The notes under the pieces were generated by a model. That model made no database searches and was not told where the DNA came from. It was given only the letters and a program-made list of their open reading frames with translations. A stretch of DNA of 64,000 nucleotides from Rutstroemia sp. NJR-2017a BVV2. Taxonomy: Eukaryota; Ascomycota; Leotiomycetes; Helotiales; Rutstroemiaceae. The position numbers and the translations under genes are program-made. Of the stretch, positions 56,148 through 64,000 are shown in pieces. The stretch covers positions 1,302,001-1,366,000 of the forward strand of contig NJPS01000046.1 of NCBI GenBank assembly GCA_002946415.1. The letters are read 5' to 3'. Position 1 is the stretch's first letter; every line of letters begins with the position of its first letter.

Positions 56148-59078
56148 CTAACTCCCCCAGTATCCCCCACCAGCATCCGCAAACCTCTCGCTCTGCACCT
56201 CCTGCTCCACTTCCTCAACAATACACTCAACCAGCGCTCTCCCACAGCCCTCCTCAATCTCCTGCCCATCCTTCCCAATTAGCACCGCCTGATGGTCATT
56301 ATACGGATTTTTAAGATGGCCGATCCGCTGGAAGCGCGTGGTGCAGATAACCAGCCATCGGACTCTGAATGCACCTGCGCTCTCCCAGTTGATTGCTTTT
56401 TGCCAAGAAGGGGCCTCGACTTCGCCTGGGAGAGATTCCATGCGTGCCTGGAAGGATAGGAGGTGAGATGAGTTGCGTTGAACGTGGGATAAAAGGGGGG
56501 AAGGAAAAGGGAAAAGAGACTTACATAGCCTTGAAAGGCTCGGCTCTTGTTGATTGAAAAGACGAGGATGACGTTTTTGCAGGTCTCGAAGGCTTCCTTG
56601 AAGATGGGTCCGTTCTGTGCTTGGGTAGTCCATACGGACTTTTTTTGATTTTGGTATTGGTTATCGTGTTAGGGGTAGAAGCCACTTACATCTTGCATGC
56701 ATTTAACGACATTCTCCTCATTGAAAGATTTTACTATGAAGTATCTTGTATCTATAACAGTTAGAACAATACCAATCTGAGAAGATTGCTTCAAAGAATT
56801 CTAAACAGTTGGCAGACACTTGTCACTCAATCACAGCAAACTAAACCAGTGGGTGTTGAACTTGTATTTGTCTTTCAATTGATGTAAACCAATGCAAGCA
56901 GCAACTGCGATTACTTGATCTTGCTGGCCAAAGGATGCGCTACACAAGTAAAATCTATGAAGAGGAGCGGGCTTTGACATGATGAGTGGTTTCACTGACC
57001 ACCTTTTCCACCTCTGTCAAACCCTCTTGGATCCTTATACGGCTTTCCAATCGTAGCTCGTGACCCATATCCAGCTTCGCTTCTCGACTCATCCCCCCTC
57101 CAATCACCACGACCTCTTCCTCTGCCTCTCCCTCTGTAATTTGGATCAAAGGCTTTCCCTCTGTAACCACCACGCACTTCATAAGGGCGGTGTTCGACTG
57201 AGCCTGTGTCAAAAGACCGGTCGCGTTGGGAAGGTCTACTCTCATATGTTCGGAGACCAGGTGACATTTCACGGTCACGGCTACGGCTTCGCCCTCGGTG
57301 GCGGCCTTCATCATTGTGAGATCGACTTTCACGATCCCCATTGGGATGATGAGAAAGCTCGTAATGGCTTGGACTCTGGCGACGGCGATAATCACTCTCC
57401 TCCTCTTTAGATCTTCTTGAGTCCCTGTCCTCTATGCGAGGAGTCTTTCCATAATTTACTTCTTCCGGAGTATCCTGAACTTCACTATATGTACGCTTAT
57501 TAGAGGTGATTCGCTCACGAAGAGGATCAGATGTAGTCGTTGGTGATTCCACCTTCGCCATAACGGGCGGTTGCATTAACGATGCAGGTGTCAGGCTTCT
57601 CAGAGCATAAAGCGAGCCGCCGCGATCTTCCGCTTGCAACTCTGCGATTAATTTTGCTTTCTGTGCTTCCAACGCCTGCAGCTTTTCCCATCTTGTCAGC
57701 GTTTTGCTTCTGTATGTTAGATCATGATACCCTGTCTTTTCAAGCCACATTCTCAAATCCGGTTCATAGGGCAGGATTTGGGATAACTTTGGCGGCTGAG
57801 ACTCGCGAATAGTTTTCACGTCTTCCCGGGCTTGGTCATCATGATGGTCGTTTCGGCGATGGTCATCATTTTGGTCACGCGAATTTTTACGGTCGTAGTG
57901 CCTTTTATCAAACTCTGGATGGGGCTTCCGATCATGTTGATGGTCCATCTGAGCGCTCTTTTCCGGTCGTAATTCGTTCTCATCTCTTCTGTCGTCACGG
58001 TGTCTGGGCGGATCCGGGTTTGGAGTTTGTGCTGGGGCTGGAGCTGGAACTGGAGGTGGAAACGGTTGACGAGTCAAAGGAGGCAGTTCTTCGTCTTGTG
58101 TGCGAACCGAGGGTAATCGAGCGGCCTGCTCCTCTGCGGATTTGCGAGACTTGTCAATAGTGTTAGCCAATTTAGTATTGACGGGATTCCCTTTTGCCTC
58201 CGTAGGTGGAAATTTCTTGGGCAACGGCTCATCAAATATTTCTCCTTCTGACATCGAACCATTGCTCGCATGCCTAGTTCCTCGCTTTGCGAGGATATCA
58301 TTAACAAACGTACTACCATTAACATTTTGTGAAAGGGTCTCCGATGAAGGATCATGGAAATGCGCCGTGGGAATAGATATTTTGGTCAATGCTGAATCAT
58401 TGGGCCTGGCGCTATTCGTTTCCCGCTTCGCTCTTGTTTCTGTGGTTGGCTTAGATGCAGAATAATCTGAAATGAGATCGTTTATTTCCTTTTCCCGCCG
58501 TTCGCGCTCATCTGATGCCGCAACTTCTGGAGTTTTGGAGGATGGTCGCATTGAGCTCGCGGGTTCCGCAGGAGCTGTGGACTTGAGTGGCCCATTGACT
58601 GGTGGCGTTGCAGAATTGGCACGACCTTCTCTCTTTTGTTTCATCAGTTTCTCTCTTAGTTCTGCAGCTCTGGCATTTATTTGCGTTGCTCGCGGAGTTG
58701 AAGGGGCGGCACTGTTATTAGTTGAGATGAACTGAGAGGGCGAGAACTGAGGAGATGAAGGTGAGTTAGCCCGTATGCGCTTGCCCTCCGAAGCTATGTA
58801 TTGAGATTAAGTCTGTCCCAAGCACTTACTGGTGGGTTGGGATTAGAGAATTGATTCTGTGCAAAAGCTGCTTGATTGATCATTGGAAGCTCGGAATGAA
58901 ACCCATTGGAATTGTCGACGTTTATGTCTTCGTACTGCATCATGTTTGGCTGCTGGAAGAAGTTTGCGCCTGTCGCACCAGCGAATGGCGAAGGCAAGGA
59001 CGGAGCCGCAGAGAGATCCTCTGGATTGAAATTCTGCTGGAATTGGCCACTGTTGTTGAAGGCATTATTTGGCCACAT
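56148..59078 (-). CDS. YTH-domain m6A reader, YTHDC1-like
   Basis: Five exons, 59078-58830, 58785-57000, 56751-56690, 56638-56525 and 56447-56148, encode about 836 residues. The first 670 or so are disordered: Asn/Gln/Pro-rich, then Ser/Thr and long Arg-Asp/Arg-Ser/His tracts (GRSRSRDREMSPG, RGRGRGRGDWRG). The YTH domain runs from about 679 to 815, starting DTRYFIVKSFNEEN. The cage Trp is in SVWTTQAQNG and a second aromatic in INWESAGAF; RNA-binding segments are ARMESLPGE and HLKNPYNDHQAVLIGKDGQE. This arrangement is like nuclear YTHDC1 and MmiI-type readers that act in splicing, export or meiotic RNA decay. The exon 2 donor is GTCAGT; it alone gives the phase needed to read GKGDTRYF. The 44-nt first intron is at the lower size limit. 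Confidence 0.88.
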
Positions 59079-59666
59079 TTTTGTGCCTAGATTTGAGAGG
59101 TTGATGACAGATTGGCTCAGATACCAATTTTGCTCGAGGTGAGTTGTAGATTTTTAAAATATATAGATTGGGTGGCGAAAAGACCTCAAATTTTGTGAAC
59201 AGTGAATCGATCTTCCTTCATCCGTAACAATTCACGGTGTGTGTTCCTAGAAACTGGCTGTACTCGACGTACGATCGCGAGCAGTACTCGGAATAATGAT
59301 GATAGATTAATGAATGTTCAGGTTACTCTTTCGAGAGATTGATGGATATCGGTTCAAGATATCATTTTGTACGTGGTGGTGCGATATTGCGAATGATAAA
59401 ATAAGTAGACATTCGATACTTGATAGATCATAATAGAACTAAACGTTAGTATCTCCAATCAGATTTATTGATTTGTGCTCGCGGTCTTCAACGATGTTTG
59501 CGAAGTGAGCGCAGTTGATTTCTGGTGCTTTCCAGGCGCCATTGCAAAATCACAAATTGATGCCTTGCCCCGGCGGCTATTTACTTTCGCCGTGGAACTC
59601 TAGCGTTTGGGGTGCTGAATTATAAATACACGAGCTGCTGATTGGTTTGCCCAAATGTACCCAGAT
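59079..59666. other. YTH promoter region
   Basis: AT-rich upstream DNA of the YTH gene with no gene seen. Confidence 0.55.
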
Positions 59667-59790
59667 ACAATATATTGAAGCTGTTTATTATTGTCGACAA
59701 ATATCCTAAAAGCTCTAAAACATTAAATATATTTAGATGTCCTAAAGACTTTGAGAGATTATAATATTTTCATTGTTACTTTTGAACTTC
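59667..59790 (-). mobile_element. MITE copy 8, internal remnant
   Basis: About 124 bp of family interior (ACAATATATTGAAGCTGTTT, CGACAAATATCCTAAAAG, ATAATATTTTCATTGTTAC) without recognisable terminal repeats on either side. Reverse orientation, like copies 7 and 9. An ATATTTAGATGTCCTAAAGAC segment appears duplicated inside it. Confidence 0.6.
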
Positions 59791-59963
59791 AGAAAGCTTT
59801 CTGAATGTCTTTATGGTGTGTACCGACGATGCATACAATTCCGCTGCCATCAACCTTGGTGCCAATGCAAATGTTTGGGCGCTCGAGTAGTTCAATACGG
59901 CGCAGGCTTGCGTAATCCTATCCTTTTTTGGGCTATGTACACCACCCCGGCCCAGCCAGATTC

Positions 59964-61429
59964 TCATGCAGGTGGGAGAAAGGATGAAAATAAACCACCT
60001 TGGATAACAGCATACATCACCATAAATCGCCCAACAGTTGCAAACGTTAGCCCTTTTGGAATGATATCACCAACATTTGGAAGTGCCAACCCCTCTGTCC
60101 CTGCCACTGATGCCGCCAAGTACCATATCCATACAGGGTAGGATGATGAGATCCGTGTGATGATTTGTACATGAGCGCTTGTGAACGTAAGAGCTGTTAG
60201 TAGTAGTTGAGAAATGGCCAAGGACCGAAAAACTTGAGGATTTTGAAGCTGCACAGGGTCTCCAACAGTTTGCTTTGATCTGTTGTCAAGTGCGTTTGCT
60301 CTTAGGGCCCAGAAACCCGAAGTAAACATCAACGCAATCATCGGTGTTGCTAGTAAGAACAGAGGAACATTTGAGAAAGTCCAGTATCGCCATGGTCCGC
60401 AGTTCCTTGTAACATGTTAGATGAATTCACATTCAGTATTGAATTCTATCACTTACCAATAGTACTCTTGTACGAAGGTATAAATGCTCGGGAGCATGTT
60501 CGTGCACCATGGCCTGGTGCTTTCATGACCTGCTCCTCCGCAATACTCCTGATATGCCAAATATTGAGGTAGCAAGAATCCAGCACCGGTGCACATACCG
60601 CCTAGCCCAGTAATGATGAGACGACGGATTTTGGCTAGGTGCAAGCCATCACGAATGCTGAAGAGAACTCTGAAAGCTTCTTCAAGTAGTAACAGTCCGC
60701 TGAAGATTCCATTGCTTCTGAGAGTTGTCGCGATACCGAATGATATGCCCGATAGGAGAATGAGGATGTCATGTCCGAAAGTGTTATTACCATCTCCAGC
60801 ACCAAAGCTGTTTGCGAAGCAGTATATGCCCGCAAAAGTGAATAGAGCACAGGAACTTTCGGCAAAGGGAGCAGATAGGAATATTCCCGCAGGCGAGATG
60901 ATGTAAAGAAGGGCTGATGTCAGGGCATACCTCTTCGAGATGAAAAGATTCAGGCTCAGTCTGTAGAGGCAGAAGGTGGAAAGTAGATGGGCAGTATGGG
61001 CAACGAGAACCCCAACGAGCCCTTCTAGTCCTTCATATTTGGGTATTCCAAGAAGTGAAAGTGCTATTCTAATCAGTGGTAGGTATGAGAGATGTGGTCG
61101 ACATTGCACTGACCAATTGTTATGAAATGGATCATGCGGGTGAAGCCCCACCCAAAAGCCCATTCTTGTTCATACAGATATCCGCGTTCTGACAATTGGA
61201 CAAAGTATATCCCATCCCATCTCACTAGTTTGCTGATCAGGTACCGGGCGGTCGATGGTAAGTTGATGCCTTGATATTCTAGGCTTGACAACAATAAGTT
61301 GGTGGAGGTGTCGTACCCAGGACCTGGGCTGCAAGCTGCAATGAGGAGGAGCACAGCCTTCCAGCATATAAACGCGATGCTTAAGGTACGAATTGGTGCA
61401 TCTAGTGGCTGAAAAGCTACTGTAGCCAT
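59964..61429 (-). CDS. GPI18: GPI mannosyltransferase 2 (PIG-V / Gpi18)
   Basis: Three exons, 61429-61110, 61068-60457 and 60405-59964, encode 457 residues. The enzyme adds the second mannose to the GPI anchor precursor on the lumenal side of the ER. Family motifs include LVRWDGIYFVQLSERGY (the DxxxF acceptor loop after the first helix), EQEWAFGWGF, ISPAGIFLSAPFAESSCALF, ATTLRSNGIFSG, PWCTNMLPSIYTFVQEYYWN and GPWRYWTFSNVPLFLLATP. At least eight hydrophobic helices are visible. The first intron is uncertain. A stronger-looking donor GTCAGT is out of frame, and only a GTGCAA donor two bases further on restores IGQIALSLLG, giving a very short 41-nt intron. Length matches fungal Gpi18. Confidence 0.93.
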
Positions 61430-61838
61430 GATGACCTTGGAATTTCGGAAGATAGTGTCAGGAACCAGCTTCGCGTTGTGTGCCTCATTTAGTTATTTCA
61501 AGGAGGGGAAGAGATAAGATTAAGGGGCGGCGAGCACTGACGAAGCGAAAAAAGACTCTCAGAGTTTATTATTGCAGGGCGCTGAAGGATTCGAGAAAGT
61601 CACATCACGCCGGTTGTCCATTGGACCACGAGTGGCACTTTGCGTGGCTAGAACATCTACCCAATCGGCTCAATCCGGGAACGCATCGTGCAACCAAACG
61701 AGGTACCGTTGGATATATTCTACGAGGGTAACACTTACTTACAACTCCCGACATTCCGGATGCTAGAATCCTGTTTTCCATACATCCCGAGATTGAATCC
61801 TCATCGCACCTACTCTCTCAAATGGTAAGGCTCCTTCC
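61430..61838. other. GPI18 upstream region
   Basis: Short frames only; no gene seen before MITE copy 9. Confidence 0.5.
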
Positions 61839-61985
61839 TCTCCAGGGGAGAAAAAACAGGCCGATTTGGGACAATATATTAGAGCTGTTTACTATCGCCA
61901 AACGAATGTCCTAAAGAACCTAAGATATTATAATGTTCTTATTGTCTAGTTGTCTTTTGAACATTGTCGCCGGCTCTTCTAGGTT
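61839..61985 (-). mobile_element. MITE copy 9
   Basis: About 147 bp, reverse orientation. The left end TCTCCAGGGGAGAAAAAACA runs into GGCCGATTTGGGACAATATA; the interior TTACTATCGCCAAACGAATG and GTCTAGTTGTCTTTTGAACA match copies 4 and 7. The right terminal repeat is damaged (CGCCGGCTCTTCTAGG), so that end is approximate. Confidence 0.78.
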
Positions 61986-63419
61986 TCTGCTGACCAATGA
62001 CCATGCATACAGATAACTGATTCTCCACGGAATTAACATTGTCTGTTCGGATGATAGTGATTAGTTATCCCTCAGAGCCCAGTCTGTTACGACTTTTGTG
62101 AAACGGATAACGGATAACTAACGGATACAGTAGATTTCCGAGTCCGTTCACCACCCACCTGGACGATTTGCACTTTTCACTTTTTAGCAGGTGATGATAT
62201 GGCTACCTAGTACTTCCGTACCGGCCTTTTCCTGTAGTCCCCTTCTTGCAGTTGTCAAACTCACATGCATACAGCTAATGGAATTCACACAACTAGTGGA
62301 ATTCACGCAGCTACGTGGTGTGAAAGAGTGGAAAGTAGCATGCAGCTTCGAGGCACAGACACAGACACAGAGAAGCAAAAGCAAGATAGCAAAGAGCAGT
62401 GGCCTTGAGAAGCGTTTGAGGACTGGAAAGAGAGAAGAGGAGGAGAGAGGAGAGGGAACGCGGGAGCGCGGAGATATGCACAGTAGCAAGGTTTATATGC
62501 ATTGCTAGTTGATCAGTGATAGGGGTACAGGGTACTAGTACATCGGAACCGGTTGCTGCAAAAGAACCGTGCCAAGAATTCTTCTGATTGTTCCTTTATT
62601 CCCCTGCCCTGTCATGGGGAAATCTAAACCTTGGAATCAACTGCCAAACGGTGTACTAAAGTATCTTTTACCTAAGTCCTTCATACATCCCTAGGCAAAA
62701 TGCAAAATGAGAGAAAACTTCAAGCTCCAAACTTCAAACCATACAAGTAGTTGCGAGCACACCCAACTTTTCTAGAACCCGGTCCTTCCGTCGTCTGACT
62801 CCACTTCTCGAGCTCGTCCTCGTTTACTTTTAATCAAGGGATGCGAATCGCAAAGCCAACTTGGAAACTTCGATTCCTGCTTCCAAGCCAACTCATGACT
62901 AGGAAAACTATAATGCTGACATCCAGCCCCTTCATTACATACTTCACTTAACTTCCATTGGCTTCTTTTCTGCTGTTTCCTCCAATTGTTGTGCCGCTGT
63001 GCGGCGGGATTTTGCTGACACTACTCAAAAGAAAGACGACTGATGATTACCCAAGGCGTGGATGAAAGTATATCCCACTCCCTTGTTGAATGAGCAGACA
63101 AAACGGATTTCTACAGTACTATACTACCTCGAAACTATTTAGCTCTGTGCAAATGTCAGACGTTGAATCCTAAATATCCGCTCTTCATCACCCAAGAGAC
63201 GTTCAATTCGATTTCTTGGGTGCAAATATCTTGCCTTTTTCGTCTCTCAGCCCTACGAGTCCCGCAATTCCAATGCATGGGGAAAACAACGAACTTCTTT
63301 CTACGTACTAGTCTTCGAACAATTTCATACTTCCAGAGGCCTTCTCACCATCGCAGATACCTCACACATACACAAGGACGCCCCATTGCTGGGGCGTCCC
63401 TTCCTTATAACCCATCAGC
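61986..63419. other. Intergenic leading to the right-edge gene
   Basis: About 1.4 kb. A purine-rich run lies at 62380-62470, but no credible gene. The segment 63160-63419 is probably the leader of the right-edge gene; an overlapping open frame through it (63163-63672) continues in a different frame from the conserved-looking protein. Confidence 0.45.
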
Positions 63420-64000
63420 ATGTTTTTACATTCGGCAGCCGGTATGCACTCCCACGAGTACTCTCCTCCCTCCCAGCGCCGGAGCGAAATTCTACCCAAG
63501 AGATCACCTTTGGCTAGATCATCATTTTCGACTCCTGGTCCTGAAATTATTACGCCTTATGATAACCCCATACCACCTTTATCAAACCGACGCTCCAGAG
63601 CATTATCAGAATACATACCTCGCACGTCCGAGCATACTGTTCGTTTCAAAGAACCCGACACAGATACAATGAGCGAAGATGGAAGATCTGTTGCCAACTC
63701 TGACGGCAGCTGGACAACGCGCGGAGGGAGACGGCGAAGGAAATCTTCGAGGACTAGCACGGCTTTCCACATTGCTCATCCCGCCCCGACCTTGACTCAG
63801 AAGCAACGATTGCTGCAAATTCGCCCGAAACTATTACTTCAATTGCAGCTTCTATCGCCGGACAAGAGACCCAGACCAGCTTTGGATGTACTTCCATCGA
63901 CTGTCGTTATTCCAAGATTAGTGAAACGATTTCCACGCATGTTTAGAGGGAAGGGCGAACTGGGAGCGAATGATGTTATGATAGTGAAGAGCGAGGAATA
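63420..64000 (+). CDS. Hypothetical protein, 3'-truncated by the window edge
   Basis: From the ATG at 63420 (or 63444) a frame stays open for 193 codons to the end of the window; an in-frame TAA lies 12 bp upstream of the first ATG. The translation is protein-like throughout. A polar N-terminus (HSHEYSPPSQRRSEILPKR) precedes an Arg-rich nuclear-localisation-like patch (RGGRRRRKSSRTS). A compact, probably helical segment (QKQRLLQIRPKLLLQLQLL) and an ordered-looking stretch (PSTVVIPRLVKRFPRMFRG, then ELGANDVMIVKSEE) follow. I recall no named domain. The overlapping 63163-63672 frame is taken to be a shadow because its composition is less regular. Because no stop occurs, the length of the protein is unknown. 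Confidence 0.65.
   Translation, partial: MFLHSAAGMHSHEYSPPSQRRSEILPKRSPLARSSFSTPGPEIITPYDNPIPPLSNRRSRALSEYIPRTSEHTVRFKEPDTDTMSEDGRSVANSDGSWTTRGGRRRRKSSRTSTAFHIAHPAPTLTQKQRLLQIRPKLLLQLQLLSPDKRPRPALDVLPSTVVIPRLVKRFPRMFRGKGELGANDVMIVKSEE

Noticed and set aside
63163..63672. 169-codon frame near the right edge
   Set aside because: It competes with the frame from 63420, which has more regular protein composition and continues to the window edge; this one is probably leader plus a shadow frame.
1..64000. CRISPR arrays, bacterial operons or phage genes
   Set aside because: No regularly spaced identical repeats with unique spacers exist, and gene structure is clearly eukaryotic with spliceosomal introns.

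Overview
This is about 64 kb of nuclear DNA from a filamentous ascomycete. Introns are short (about 40-300 nt) with GTNNGT donors and CTAAC-like branch sites. Several loci are typical of Pezizomycotina: a het-c gene, a pyrG/ura3-type OMP decarboxylase with an internal insertion, and an Hsp70 with an 11-nt first exon. Moderate GC and the protein style suggest Leotiomycetes/Helotiales, perhaps Sclerotiniaceae-like. That placement is inference from recognised sequence style, not a database match.

Layout. 1-20.4 kb is an ordinary gene region: a possible gene tail at the left edge, het-c (-), a cytochrome b5/fatty-acid 2-hydroxylase (+), an RBM39-like splicing factor (+), a coiled-coil hypothetical protein (+), a vWA-domain protein (-) and a cytosolic Hsp70 (+) with a perfect heat-shock element upstream. 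20.5-31.7 kb is gene-poor and repeat-rich. It holds dispersed degenerate repeats, a duplicated small-protein module, pyrimidine minisatellites, a U1-type zinc-finger ORF flanked by inverted repeats, a heavily decayed gene and G-rich hairpin DNA; the OMP decarboxylase gene sits alone inside it. 31.7-46.2 kb is housekeeping again: an FLVCR-like MFS transporter, QCR6, a GRAM/WBP2-like protein, an RraA/HMG-aldolase-like protein, the divergent pair NCS6 and RPL8 (eL8), and a beta-carbonic anhydrase. 46.9-61.4 kb carries an ornithine-cyclodeaminase-like protein, an aldo/keto reductase, two convergent cytochrome P450s, a nuclear-type YTH m6A reader and GPI18. A conserved hypothetical gene runs off the right edge.

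The most notable structure not explained by genes is a family of about 155-195 bp non-autonomous inverted-repeat elements (MITEs). I find nine copies between 26.8 and 62.0 kb, all intergenic, with ends resembling TCTTCGGC...ACAGGCCG. One copy has a perfect 8-bp target duplication. None is seen in the first 26 kb.

Functionally the window is mostly a mixture of unrelated conserved genes. Possible functional neighbourhoods are the AKR-P450-P450 stretch (49.2-55.7 kb), which could be a small oxidative metabolic cluster, and the NCS6-RPL8 divergent promoter, which would couple tRNA thiolation to ribosome production. Exon coordinates were worked out by hand from splice consensus, frame and expected protein continuity; no search was run.
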